DNA from: Crocinitomicaceae bacterium
GTDB lineage: Bacteria > Bacteroidota > Bacteroidia > Flavobacteriales_D > Crocinitomicaceae
Assembly: GCA_024639405.1 (NCBI GenBank)
Contig: JAHEIL010000017.1
Coordinates: 1-64,000 of the forward strand
Reading direction: 5' to 3'
DNA length: 64,000 nucleotides
Shown piece by piece: positions 1-9,418 of the stretch. Position 1 is the stretch's first letter; the number at the start of each line of letters is the position of its first letter. The notes below the pieces were generated by a model. The model ran no database searches. It was not told the DNA's origin and worked only from the letters and a program-made list of their open reading frames with translations. A program made the translations under genes and the position numbers.

Positions 1-19
1 ACAATTCCTATTTTCATTT

Positions 20-1912
20 TTATTTATTTTCGTTCAACGCCTCGTAAATAACACGTTGTATTTCTGTTCGAATGTTCAAATCTCTAATTTTCCAATTGTC
101 TTGACTTGGACAAACACGATTGGATAAAAACACATAATTAATCTCATGTTTTGGATCTGCCCAAACCAAAGTACCTGTAAAACCACTGTGCCCGTAACTT
201 TCTTGCGAAGCCAATTCATGACACGTTCCACCACCACTTGCTTTCGGACGATCAAAACCAGCACCTCTTCTATTTCCTTGAAACTGTTGTTTTGTATAAT
301 TAGCAACAACAGCTGAAGAAAGGTATTGTTCATTACCATACATCCCTTTATTTAAAAACAATTGCATCAAAGAAGCTAAATCTGTTGCATTGGAAAAAAC
401 TCCAGCATGACCTCCTACTCCACCAAGCATTGCTGCTCCTGGATCATGCACGTAACCATGTACCAATTGTTTACGGAAAACTTGATCATTTTCTGTTGGA
501 ATAATTTTTGTTTTAGCAAAATAATTTAATGGTTGGTATCGCATTGATCTTAATCCCATTGGCAAATACAACGCATTCATTAAATAATCTTGGAAATTTT
601 GAGCAGATTGTTTTTCAATGATTTTTTTAATGAAATAATACCCTAAATCTGAATATTCATATTTTTTAGGTCCTAAAGTACTAGCTAATATTTGATGATA
701 AATTGTATCAGCATAGCTGTCTTTTATGTATAAATTATGTGCTACTTGGGTTTCATAACCTGGCTTTTTAAGTGTAGAATAAAGATGAGACTTCCATTCG
801 CCATTTTGCATCGTTCTTTTGTAAAAAGGAATCCAAGCTGTTAGACCTGATTGATGCGCCATCATATCTTTTATTAATATTGAGTGAAAAGAAGTGTTTT
901 TTGTCAATTCCGGCAAATAATCGCCCAGGTTATTATTCAAGGAAAATTTTCCTTCAGATTCTAATTTCATAATACCAACGGTAGATCCCGCGATTTTAGA
1001 AACCGAAGCAATGTCGTAAACATCAGAATTTTCAACCACTTTTTCACTTTCATAAGTTGGTCGACCAAAAGCTTTTCTATAAATGATTTTTCCTTTGTAA
1101 GCGACAACAATTTGACAACCTGGGAAAGCGCCTTTAGCTATTGAAGCAGTAACGATCGAATCTATACGGTTAAATTTAGATGATGATATCCCAAATTCTT
1201 CCGGTTGACTAAATTTCAAACGTCCGGATGATTCAATTAAAATCCCTGCATTTTTAGGATATTTATCGTTGATGGAAAACGGCAATTTACCAGAAGCTGG
1301 AATGGCTCCAAAAATCAATTGAGCTATTCGATCTTGCGCATAGAGTGTGTTTTCATATCCAACAATAATTGTATTCATTTTTTCAAAACTCGGTTCGTTT
1401 ACGATCTCCATTGGATTGCCAAAAATCACACCTATTAATTGTTTATTACTGGGTAATTCAACCAGAAAATCTTTTAAGCGAATTTTATTGAAGGGGGCTT
1501 CTGCATGTTCATGAAAAGCTGTAATAATGACATCGTATTGATTTATCTCTGCTGGAAACTTTTGAATTGCTTCTTCTAATGTTTCAAAATAAAAACGATC
1601 TACATCAGCAAATAATTCTAAAGCATCCGTAAAATATCCAGTATTTGTTCCAATAGAAATTCTTGCAATCTTTTGATTTAATTTACGTAATGGAAAATTA
1701 ACTGAAGTATTTTTAAGTACTGTAATTTTTTGTTCTATGCTTTCAAATGCATTCCAATCTATTTGGTTAAAACTAACTTTGTTGTCAGTGTTAAGTTCAT
1801 TTATCGTTCTCTTTAATGGTGCATTCACTTGACTTTTTAATGCGAAAATCACAGGAGTAATTACTACAATTAGACCAAAAACAACGATCGAAACAATTCT
1901 TTTAGATTTCAT
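20..1912 (-). CDS. Class C beta-lactamase-family serine hydrolase fused to a GH3 C-terminal-like domain
   Basis: The 630-residue protein has an N-terminal membrane anchor or signal segment (about residues 5-25). Residues about 75-225 resemble the C-terminal domain of glycoside hydrolase family 3, ending in GAIPASGKLPFSIN. A penicillin-binding/beta-lactamase-fold hydrolase follows (about 235-625) with the nucleophile motif SVSK at 303-306, YSD at 420-422 and HSG at 575-577. Related Bacteroidota proteins usually carry a full GH3 TIM barrel in front and reach nearly 1000 residues; here that barrel is absent. Likely periplasmic and acting on peptidoglycan or a related amide or ester; the substrate is unknown. 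It is divergent from mutL. Confidence 0.85.
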   Translation of the reverse strand: MKSKRIVSIVVFGLIVVITPVIFALKSQVNAPLKRTINELNTDNKVSFNQIDWNAFESIEQKITVLKNTSVNFPLRKLNQKIARISIGTNTGYFTDALELFADVDRFYFETLEEAIQKFPAEINQYDVIITAFHEHAEAPFNKIRLKDFLVELPSNKQLIGVIFGNPMEIVNEPSFEKMNTIIVGYENTLYAQDRIAQLIFGAIPASGKLPFSINDKYPKNAGILIESSGRLKFSQPEEFGISSSKFNRIDSIVTASIAKGAFPGCQIVVAYKGKIIYRKAFGRPTYESEKVVENSDVYDIASVSKIAGSTVGIMKLESEGKFSLNNNLGDYLPELTKNTSFHSILIKDMMAHQSGLTAWIPFYKRTMQNGEWKSHLYSTLKKPGYETQVAHNLYIKDSYADTIYHQILASTLGPKKYEYSDLGYYFIKKIIEKQSAQNFQDYLMNALYLPMGLRSMRYQPLNYFAKTKIIPTENDQVFRKQLVHGYVHDPGAAMLGGVGGHAGVFSNATDLASLMQLFLNKGMYGNEQYLSSAVVANYTKQQFQGNRRGAGFDRPKASGGGTCHELASQESYGHSGFTGTLVWADPKHEINYVFLSNRVCPSQDNWKIRDLNIRTEIQRVIYEALNENK

Positions 1913-2042
1913 CTTACGAAATTAATGCTTCGTATTGAAAAAGCACTTGAAATTTCATTTTTTTTAGATTGAAACTGTTAAAAATAGTCAATTAAACAGC
2001 AATCAATTCTTAGAATCTATAGTATAAACGGAAGAAAAAAGT

Positions 2043-2050
2043 TACTTTTG
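2043..2050 (+). promoter_or_regulatory. Bacteroidota-type -7 box for the mutL operon
   Basis: TACTTTTG matches the TAnnTTTG -7 element and lies 29 bases before the mutL start codon. No convincing -33 box was seen. Confidence 0.6.
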
Positions 2051-2079
2051 TTCATTGTCAAAAAATCAGAAAACAAACA

Positions 2080-3909
2080 ATGAGTGACTTAATTCAGCTT
2101 TTGCCCGATCATATTGCCAATCAAATTGCTGCTGGAGAAGTAATTCAACGTCCTGCATCAGTCGTAAAAGAATTGATTGAAAATGCTATTGATGCTGGAG
2201 CTGACACCATTCAATTATTGGTAAAAGATGCTGGAAAAACATTGATTCAGATTAGTGATAATGGGAAAGGAATGTCTAAAAACGATGCAATTCGCTGTTT
2301 TGAGCGACATGCAACAAGTAAACTAAAAACGGCTGATGATTTATTTGCTTTAACTACAAAAGGATTTAGAGGAGAAGCGTTGGCTTCGATCGCTGCTATT
2401 GCACACATTTCCTTAAAAACTAAACAGCACGATCAAGAATTAGGAACGATTGTTGAAATTGAAGGAAGTAAAATCACCAAGAATGAAGATACAGTATGCG
2501 CCAATGGCACGACTTTTTCAGTGAAAAACTTGTTTTACAATGTACCAGCTCGTCGTAATTTCTTAAAGTCAGACACGGTAGAATTGAATCATATTTCAGA
2601 TGAATTTGTGCGCATTGCATTGGCTCATCCATCGATAACATTTATTTTCATTCACAATGAACAAGAAGTTTATCACTTGAGAGCTTCCAATCAACGCAAG
2701 AGAATTGTTGACATTGTTGGTATGAAAATCAATGATAAATTAGTTCCGATTGAAGAAGAAACAGAAATCGTAACGATAAATGGATTTGTTGGGAAACCTG
2801 AATACGCTAAAAAAACGCGTGGCGAGCAATTTCTGTTTGTGAATGATCGATTTTTCAAAGATACATTCTTTCATCATGCGATTTCAAAAGCATTTGATGG
2901 CTTAATTCAACCCAAACATTTTCCTAGTTATTTTTTATATTTAACGATTGACCCGAAAAAAATTGACGTAAATGTTCACCCTACAAAAACTGAAATAAAA
3001 TTCGAAGAAGACCGCTTAATTTATGCAATTATTCTAAGTAGCATTCGTCAAGCACTAGGCAAATACAACATTGCACCAACCCTAGATTTTGATCGAGAAA
3101 ACAGTTTCGATTTGCCGCACACTATGCGCAATCAACCCATTGTTGAACCAGTGATTAAAGTTGATACGAATTACAATCCTTTCAACACCAATAAAACTAG
3201 CTCTGGTAGTTCATCTACTAATTTCACTAAGGCAATTCATTCTGAAGGTTTTGGCTCAAATGAAGTCACACCAGAAGATTGGCAAAATTTTTATCAAATT
3301 GAAGAAGAACAACCTCAGCCCGCTCTTCAAGAAATAGCATTTGAACAGTCTGTTGAAACTGAAAAATCATTCATTAACCAAGGGAAATATTTATTCACCC
3401 CTTGTAAATCAGGACTTTTAGTGGTTGATTTGCAACGTGCTGTAGAACGCATCGTGTACGATGAAATGATGGCTGAATTTGTTTCAAGTCCAATCGTTTC
3501 TCAACAATTGCTCTTTCCAATTGAACGTGAGTTTTCTAAAAATGAAAGTGCCATTTGGATCGAAAATAAAACCATGTTAGAACGTTTAGGGTTTCAATCT
3601 ATCATTGAGAATCAAACATTACAATTGAATGCTGTACCTGCCATTCTACAAGAAGAATCAATTCAAACTTGCATTGATTTAATCCTTGAGAACATTTCAT
3701 TCAAAGAAATTGAAAAAGGTGACATTGCCCATTTTTTAATCGTTTCAATTGCTCAAGCAGCTGGAAGAAAGAAAAGTAAAACTAATTCAGCACAAGAAAA
3801 TGAGCAATTAATAGAACAATTGTTTCAATGTTCAGATCATGCATATACTCCAACCGGAAAAAAAATAGTACAAACACTTACATTTGAAGAAATCGCTTTA
3901 AAATTTTAA
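2080..3909 (+). CDS. mutL: DNA mismatch repair protein MutL
   Basis: MutL couples mismatch recognition by MutS to strand removal. The N-terminal GHKL ATPase motifs are intact: ELIENAIDAGA at 31-41, DNGKGM at 60-65 and GFRGEA at 95-100, followed by the transducer domain to about residue 330. After a Ser/Asn/Gln-rich linker, the C-terminal dimerisation domain runs to 609. The endonuclease motif DQHA(x)2E(x)4E reads DLQRAVERIVYDE (D450 to E462), so the usual Gln and His are lost. The later metal-site region reads CSDHAYTPTGKK from C584. Length is normal for the family. First gene of a tight operon, with 3 bases to the next gene. Confidence 0.96.
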   Translation: MSDLIQLLPDHIANQIAAGEVIQRPASVVKELIENAIDAGADTIQLLVKDAGKTLIQISDNGKGMSKNDAIRCFERHATSKLKTADDLFALTTKGFRGEALASIAAIAHISLKTKQHDQELGTIVEIEGSKITKNEDTVCANGTTFSVKNLFYNVPARRNFLKSDTVELNHISDEFVRIALAHPSITFIFIHNEQEVYHLRASNQRKRIVDIVGMKINDKLVPIEEETEIVTINGFVGKPEYAKKTRGEQFLFVNDRFFKDTFFHHAISKAFDGLIQPKHFPSYFLYLTIDPKKIDVNVHPTKTEIKFEEDRLIYAIILSSIRQALGKYNIAPTLDFDRENSFDLPHTMRNQPIVEPVIKVDTNYNPFNTNKTSSGSSSTNFTKAIHSEGFGSNEVTPEDWQNFYQIEEEQPQPALQEIAFEQSVETEKSFINQGKYLFTPCKSGLLVVDLQRAVERIVYDEMMAEFVSSPIVSQQLLFPIEREFSKNESAIWIENKTMLERLGFQSIIENQTLQLNAVPAILQEESIQTCIDLILENISFKEIEKGDIAHFLIVSIAQAAGRKKSKTNSAQENEQLIEQLFQCSDHAYTPTGKKIVQTLTFEEIALKF

Positions 3910-3912
3910 ACT

Positions 3913-4689
3913 ATGTTTTCATTTTTAAATAATATACCACAAGTAACCAAGAATATATTAATTCTAAATGTGTTATTTTTTATTTTGAAATATTTCTTTC
4001 AATCGAAAGGAATTGACCTTGATGCTTTGTTAGGAGCTCATTACATTAATTCACCTTTGTTTCAACCTTACCAAGTTGTAACTCATTTTTTCATGCATGC
4101 AGATATTATGCATATTTTCTTTAATATGTGGCTTTTTGTAATGTTAGGTGGATTTTTAGAACGACTTTGGGGTCCAAAACGCTTTTTCATTTTTTACATT
4201 GCTTCTGCTTTAGGTGCTTTTGCTTTATATAATTTCATCGGATTTTTTCAAATTTATGAGCTTAAAAGTCAATTATCTTCAGTTATTGACATTGATTATG
4301 TTAATCATATTTTAAGAAATAGCTCAAGCGCAGATGTAATTAATGAATTGAATGGTTATGTGCGAACTTTACAAATAGAACCAAGTTCATTCCAACAATT
4401 TGAAGAATACATTAGTCTAAGTTTAACCCCAATGATTGGCGCATCAGGTGCTGTTTTTGGTGTGATGGCAGCATTTGCAATACTCTTTCCAAATACAGAA
4501 TTCATGTTGTACTTTGCTATACCTGTTAAAGCAAAATATTTAGTAAGTGCATACTTTGTATTTGAATTGTACCAAAGTTTCAACGCACCAGGCGACAATG
4601 TTGCTCACTTAGCCCATGTTGGCGGCGCAATTGTTGGAGCGATTTTAATTTTAATCTGGCGTAAAAACGACAAGAAAAACTTTTATTAA
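3913..4689 (+). CDS. Rhomboid family intramembrane serine protease (first of a pair)
   Basis: Polytopic membrane protease of 258 residues. The catalytic serine is S178 in GASG and the catalytic histidine is H235 in AHLAHVGG. The loop/TM2 signature HIFFNMW near residue 67 supports the assignment. A hydrophilic insert of about 60 residues (about 115-172) sits before the GASG helix and is longer than in minimal rhomboids. The substrate is unknown. It lies 3 bases after mutL, and its stop codon overlaps the start of the next rhomboid by one base (TAATG). Confidence 0.92.
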   Translation: MFSFLNNIPQVTKNILILNVLFFILKYFFQSKGIDLDALLGAHYINSPLFQPYQVVTHFFMHADIMHIFFNMWLFVMLGGFLERLWGPKRFFIFYIASALGAFALYNFIGFFQIYELKSQLSSVIDIDYVNHILRNSSSADVINELNGYVRTLQIEPSSFQQFEEYISLSLTPMIGASGAVFGVMAAFAILFPNTEFMLYFAIPVKAKYLVSAYFVFELYQSFNAPGDNVAHLAHVGGAIVGAILILIWRKNDKKNFY

Positions 4690-5585
4690 TGCCAAGTGAA
4701 CGTACTTTTCTTGAACAACTTATCTACCAATGGAAACATGGTGGAATGATAATGAAATTGCTGTTTATCAATAGTATAATTTTTATCGTTATTCAACTTA
4801 TCAGCGTTTTTGGTCGACTAATGGGGATTGATGCACAGAATTCAGTAAATGATCTTTTAATTTCCATTTTTGGAATGGAAACATCCTTCAACTCGTTCTT
4901 GCAACATCCTTGGGGTATTTTCACCAGTATCTTTGCTCATTTCACATTGTTTCATTTTATTTCAAACATGCTTTTCCTCTATTTTGCTGGGAAACTTTTT
5001 GAATCAATTTTTGAAGGCAAATACGTCTTCTTCACCTATCTTTTTGGCGGAATTTTTGGTGGGTTAGTAGAATTGATTGCTCATGCTGGCTTTCCATCTT
5101 TAAAAAATGAAGCAGTAATTATTGTTGGAAGTTCAGGTTCAATCATGGCGTTGTTTGCAACCTTGGCGTTTTACAGACCTAATTTAACGATAAGTGTTTT
5201 TGGAATTTTCAATACTCGCTTAATCTTTATTGCGGCAGCATTTATTCTATCCGATTTAATTTCTTTGGGATTAAATGACGGAACAGCTCATTTTGCGCAC
5301 ATTGGCGGTGTAATATTTGGTGCTTTAAGTGTTGTTTCAATGGCATCATTTTTTAAATTCTATGATCGTTTAACAACTTTTACTATCTTTCAGAAGAAAA
5401 CTCATTTAAAAGTTAAAAAAGGAACACGAACAAGTGCGTTTAAAACAGATGAAGAATACAACCTTGAAAAAAAATTAAGACAAGAAAAAACAGATGCGAT
5501 TTTAGATAAAATTGCAAAATCAGGCTACGAATCACTTTCAAAAACTGAAAAAGAGTTTCTTTTTAACCAAAGTAAAAATGGGTAA
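4689..5585 (+). CDS. Rhomboid family intramembrane serine protease (second of a pair)
   Basis: 298 residues with several membrane segments. The catalytic serine is S149 in GSSG and the histidine is H204 in AHFAHIGG. The N-terminus starts with a cytosolic helix. A charged Lys/Glu-rich tail of about 70 residues (about 230-298) lies on the cytoplasmic side and is not part of the protease core. The start codon overlaps the preceding stop by one base, and the last eight bases overlap the next gene, so translational coupling is likely. Both members of the pair keep their catalytic dyads. Confidence 0.92.
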   Translation: MPSERTFLEQLIYQWKHGGMIMKLLFINSIIFIVIQLISVFGRLMGIDAQNSVNDLLISIFGMETSFNSFLQHPWGIFTSIFAHFTLFHFISNMLFLYFAGKLFESIFEGKYVFFTYLFGGIFGGLVELIAHAGFPSLKNEAVIIVGSSGSIMALFATLAFYRPNLTISVFGIFNTRLIFIAAAFILSDLISLGLNDGTAHFAHIGGVIFGALSVVSMASFFKFYDRLTTFTIFQKKTHLKVKKGTRTSAFKTDEEYNLEKKLRQEKTDAILDKIAKSGYESLSKTEKEFLFNQSKNG

Positions 5586-6711
5586 CATCGTTTCAAAAAT
5601 AGTACGTTTTTCAACCTTACTCAAGGTGATTACCATCTGTTGCTTGGTTGGTTTACTATTTTCGTACTTAGCCCCGTTTGTTCATCCTAATACGTTGAAA
5701 ATCATTCCATTTTTTGGTTTGTCCTACCCTGTTTTCTTATTACTTTCTCTGATCGCTCTAGTTTTTTGGGCTTTTATGAAATCTAGAATGGCGCTTTTAA
5801 TCATTGGTGTGCTTTTGATAGGTGGTAAATTACATTTTCGAATTTTTGCATTTGGTTCCAACCAAGATACATTACCTGCAAAAGAGAAATTATTGCATGT
5901 CATGAGTTACAATGTACGTTTATTTGATTTATATACAGCTGACGAAAACAACATTTATGAAAAAAGGAATTTAATATTTGATTACATCAAAAATGAAGAC
6001 CCTGACATTATCTGTTTTCAAGAATTTTACCACCAAGATAAACCAACAAAATTCAAAACACGCGATACACTAATTGATATTTTAGCCATAAAAGATTACC
6101 ATGAACGATTTGCACATAAATTAAAAGGTAGACAAAACTTTGGTGTTTCTATATTATCTAAATATCCTTTAATTGCAAAAGGAGACGTCATGTTTTCAAC
6201 GCAAGGCGATCAAGATTTTAATTACTGTATTTTTGTTGATTTGGTCAAAAACCAAGATACATTTAGAATCTACAATGTTCACCTACAATCTATACGATTA
6301 AAACAAGAAGATTATTCGCTCTTTAAAGATGGTGCAGCTTCTATTGAAAAAAAATCAATGGTCCGCCTATTGATTGATAAATTGCGTATTGCTTATCCTA
6401 AAAGAGCTGAACAAGCGAGAGCAGTCATAGATCATGTTCAAACATCTCCGTATCCTACTATAGTTTGTGGTGATTTTAATGACACACCGATGTCTTATGC
6501 TTACAATCAATTCGATAAATTATTAATCGATGCGTTTAGAGAAAGTGGATTTGGTATTGGCACAACTTATATTGGAAAAGTTCCTGCAGGAAGAATCGAT
6601 TACATCTTCCATACACCAAATTTATTTTCGACAGAATTTAAAATTCAAAAAGAAAAATTAAGCGATCACAGAGCTATTTCTTGTAAACTATTTAAAGATA
6701 CACTTCAATAA
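5578..6711 (+). CDS. Membrane-anchored endonuclease/exonuclease/phosphatase (EEP) family protein
   Basis: 377 residues. The ATG at 5578 is chosen over an upstream in-frame start at 5512 that would lie inside the rhomboid gene. Three membrane helices fill about residues 10-105. The EEP fold follows, with MSYNVRLFD, the metal-binding glutamate in DIICFQEF, GDFNDTP, RIDYIFHT and the C-terminal SDHRAI. All these metal and catalytic residues are present, so it should be an active metal-dependent phosphodiesterase or phosphatase whose active domain probably faces the periplasm. Whether it cuts nucleic acid, phospholipid or another ester cannot be told. Co-transcribed with mutL and the rhomboids by spacing. 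Confidence 0.88.
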   Translation: MGNIVSKIVRFSTLLKVITICCLVGLLFSYLAPFVHPNTLKIIPFFGLSYPVFLLLSLIALVFWAFMKSRMALLIIGVLLIGGKLHFRIFAFGSNQDTLPAKEKLLHVMSYNVRLFDLYTADENNIYEKRNLIFDYIKNEDPDIICFQEFYHQDKPTKFKTRDTLIDILAIKDYHERFAHKLKGRQNFGVSILSKYPLIAKGDVMFSTQGDQDFNYCIFVDLVKNQDTFRIYNVHLQSIRLKQEDYSLFKDGAASIEKKSMVRLLIDKLRIAYPKRAEQARAVIDHVQTSPYPTIVCGDFNDTPMSYAYNQFDKLLIDAFRESGFGIGTTYIGKVPAGRIDYIFHTPNLFSTEFKIQKEKLSDHRAISCKLFKDTLQ

Positions 6712-6712
6712 T

Positions 6713-7330
6713 ATGTTAGTAGAAATCAACCCAACAAACATTGACATTCGATTGATTCAACAAGCAGTTGATGTTCTTAAAAGTGGTGGTGTCATCATAT
6801 TTCCAACAGATACTGTTTACAGTATGGGGTGTGATTTATACAACAAAAAAGGATTGAATGAATTAGCAAAACTGAAAAACATCAAATTAAACAAAGCTAA
6901 TTTCTCCATTATTTGTTCAGATTTAAGTCATTTATCTGAATACGTAAAACAACTTGATCGTTCAGTTTTTAAATTATTAAAACAATCCTTACCAGGTCCA
7001 TTTACGTTTATTTTGAATGCAACCAATGAAATTCCTCGTTTGTTTGATACCAATCGAAAAGAAATTGGAATTCGAATTCCAAATAATGCAATAGTTCTTG
7101 AAATTGTGAAATTATTAGGAAATCCAATTGCTACAACTTCTTTGCACAATGACGAAGATACCATTGCAGATTATTTTGCGGATCCTTACATGATATATGA
7201 ACGTTTTGACGACGATGTTCCTTTTATTATTGATGGCGGATATGGACAATTAGAAGCATCGACAATCGTAGACTGCACCAATGGAAGTCCAGAAATTATC
7301 CGTCAAGGAATTGGAAAAATAATCCTATGA
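6713..7330 (+). CDS. tsaC: L-threonylcarbamoyladenylate synthase (TsaC/Sua5/YrdC family)
   Basis: 205 residues. The family makes threonylcarbamoyl-AMP from threonine, bicarbonate and ATP for the t6A modification of ANN-decoding tRNAs. The N-terminus contains GGVIIFPTDTVYSMGCD, the hallmark of the YrdC fold. The middle has the LPGPFTFIL and IGIRIPNN motifs and the end STIVDC. It is the short YrdC-only form without the C-terminal Sua5 domain. It begins one base after the EEP stop and overlaps the following gene by four bases (ATGA). Confidence 0.88.
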   Translation: MLVEINPTNIDIRLIQQAVDVLKSGGVIIFPTDTVYSMGCDLYNKKGLNELAKLKNIKLNKANFSIICSDLSHLSEYVKQLDRSVFKLLKQSLPGPFTFILNATNEIPRLFDTNRKEIGIRIPNNAIVLEIVKLLGNPIATTSLHNDEDTIADYFADPYMIYERFDDDVPFIIDGGYGQLEASTIVDCTNGSPEIIRQGIGKIIL

Positions 7331-7902
7331 TTTTAATTTTAGATTGCGGAAGTAGTAAAACACCCTTCATCGAATCAATGGTCGATGAGTTTTGTGATTT
7401 TACAACTGTTCCTCTATTAGATTTTAACGAAACAAGCCTTTCTAATGTAAATGGCGTTATTATTTCAGGTGCGCCGTTGTTAATTACCGAGCAAGACATA
7501 ACGCCATATTTAGCAAAATTAAAGTGGTTAAAAACAATACACAAGCCAACATTGGGCATTTGTTTTGGACATCAATTAATTGGAATAACCTTTGGTGCAT
7601 TTGGCCAAAAAATGAAAGAGGACAGAGATTTACAAGTAATTGAATCCTTTGAAGATTCACTTCTTTTGGATAAACTACCAACCGAATTTGAAATGATAGA
7701 AGATCACTGCGAAACGATTTCTATTCCTCAACATTTTAAACTAGTAGCATCTTCAGATGCCTGTGTAAATGAAGTAATGGAACATGAAACACTTCCGATT
7801 TACGGTGTTCAATTTCATCCAGAAGTTTCCGGGAATTATGGACGAATAATTTTTGATAATTTTATAAAAATTGCCTCAAATCAATCAAGTGTTGATGAAT
7901 AA
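7327..7902 (+). CDS. Class I glutamine amidotransferase, GMP-synthase-subunit-like
   Basis: 191 residues forming a single GATase1 domain. The nucleophile is C79 in GICFGHQ, and the partners H164 and E166 lie in GVQFHPEVS. It resembles the glutaminase half of GMP synthase but no synthetase half is adjacent, so it may act alone (for example in gamma-glutamyl hydrolysis) or with a distant partner. ATGA overlap with tsaC suggests coupled translation, but the functional link is unknown. No terminator was found behind it. Confidence 0.82.
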   Translation: MILILDCGSSKTPFIESMVDEFCDFTTVPLLDFNETSLSNVNGVIISGAPLLITEQDITPYLAKLKWLKTIHKPTLGICFGHQLIGITFGAFGQKMKEDRDLQVIESFEDSLLLDKLPTEFEMIEDHCETISIPQHFKLVASSDACVNEVMEHETLPIYGVQFHPEVSGNYGRIIFDNFIKIASNQSSVDE

Positions 7903-7980
7903 GTGTTATTCAACATATATTGTTAATAGTTTTCAAACAAACTCTTTCTTATCCTAAAATAAAAAGTTGATCTTAGCACT

Positions 7981-9408
7981 ATGGTATTAAGTAGATTTTG
8001 GCTCGTTATTTTTATATCCTCTATCATATTCGTGGTAGCAGGTTTGTTTACTTCATCGAATTATTCGTTGGATTTTATGTTGAATGGAAAAAAAGACGAT
8101 CCAATTTTAGTTTCCGAAAAATATCTAAACGATATTCCTCCTGCAATTGTTAAACAGCTCAACAAATCACCCGAAAAAAGCTACGTTTCACCGTACACTG
8201 AAAAAACGTATGTTCAAAAAAACAAAACCGTTTTAATCTACAAAGGAACTCAAAAATCGGACGGTTTATTAGAAACAAGTAAAAACAGTTTATTTGATTT
8301 AATCTTGCCTTTAATCGCATATCTGGCTTTTTTTAGTGGAATCATGCAGTTGTTAATTGATTCTGGTGCTACTGAAAAACTAGCGAAACGCTTAAGTCCA
8401 TTCTTTGTTAGTGTATTTCCATCTGTTCCAAAAGGACATGATTCTATTTCTTACATGACTTTAAATTTTTCTGCCAATTTCTTGGGATTAGACTCGGCGG
8501 CAACACCTTTTGGCTTAAAAGCCATGCAAAGTTTACAAGAATTAAATCCCGATAAAAGTAAAGCAAGCGATGCACAAATTATGTTTATGTGTTTGCATGC
8601 TGCAGGACTTACGTTGATACCAACATCAATTATTGGATATCGTGCAGCACAAAACGCTACCAATCCAGCTGATGTAATGCTACCTTGTATTATCACTTCT
8701 TTTATAGGAACAATTGCTGCATTTTTAATTGTAGGAATACGCCAAAAAATCAATTTCAAAAGCGCAACGCTTTTAGTAACGCTGATTTCCATCATCGCTG
8801 GAATTATTGGTTTATTATTGTATGTAAACAGTTTAGATTTAATTGGGAAAAACTTTTTTACTTCTAATTTTTCAAGTGTGCTTTTACTAGCAATCATTGG
8901 GTTCACCCTGCTTTTTGCTTTCAAAAATGAACGGAAATTCAAAGAGAAAGAAACTACTATTTTTGACGCTTTTGTCGTAGGTGCAAAAAGCGGAATCAGC
9001 ACGGGAGTTTCAATTTTTCCTTATGTTTTAGGGATGTTGGCCGCAATTTCATTGTTTCGCAATAGCGGACTTTTTGAAGTAATAAGCGGTTGGATTTCAA
9101 ATGGCTTCTACTATTTAGGCGTTACTAAAGAAATTACTGAATCTTTACCTGTAGCCATGTTGCGACCTTTTAGCTCAAGTGGATCTAGAGGATTTATGAT
9201 TGATGCCATGCAAACCTTTGGGCCAGATTCCCTTTCAGGTCGTTTAAGTTGTATTTTCCAATGCAGCGCAGAAACAACATTTTATGTCATCGCTGTTTAC
9301 TTTGGAGCAATTAATGTAAAAAACACGCGTTATGCATTAAGTACGATGTTATTGGTTGACTTAATCTGTGTGATTACAGCCATTTTCGTTGCTCTTTGGT
9401 TCTTTTAA
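7981..9408 (+). CDS. Nucleoside-recognition (Gate) domain membrane protein, SpmA-SpmB fusion
   Basis: 475 residues with about ten membrane helices. The first half matches SpmA: GLDSAATPFGLKAM and the LHAAGLTLIPTS segment. The second half matches SpmB: GVSIFPYVLGMLAAI, LRPFSSSGSRG and FQCSAETTFYV. In Bacillus the two halves are separate spore-maturation proteins; in non-sporulating Bacteroidota the fused form is common and its function is not established. A periplasmic stretch of about 70 residues with many lysines follows the first helix. An upstream promoter probably lies in the 78-base gap. Confidence 0.85.
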   Translation: MVLSRFWLVIFISSIIFVVAGLFTSSNYSLDFMLNGKKDDPILVSEKYLNDIPPAIVKQLNKSPEKSYVSPYTEKTYVQKNKTVLIYKGTQKSDGLLETSKNSLFDLILPLIAYLAFFSGIMQLLIDSGATEKLAKRLSPFFVSVFPSVPKGHDSISYMTLNFSANFLGLDSAATPFGLKAMQSLQELNPDKSKASDAQIMFMCLHAAGLTLIPTSIIGYRAAQNATNPADVMLPCIITSFIGTIAAFLIVGIRQKINFKSATLLVTLISIIAGIIGLLLYVNSLDLIGKNFFTSNFSSVLLLAIIGFTLLFAFKNERKFKEKETTIFDAFVVGAKSGISTGVSIFPYVLGMLAAISLFRNSGLFEVISGWISNGFYYLGVTKEITESLPVAMLRPFSSSGSRGFMIDAMQTFGPDSLSGRLSCIFQCSAETTFYVIAVYFGAINVKNTRYALSTMLLVDLICVITAIFVALWFF

Positions 9409-9418
9409 TTAATAGCAT

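Noticed and set aside
7885-7920. Inverted repeat TGAATA/TATTCA near the end of the glutamine amidotransferase gene as terminator
   Set aside because: Short AT-rich stem partly inside the gene and no T run behind it.
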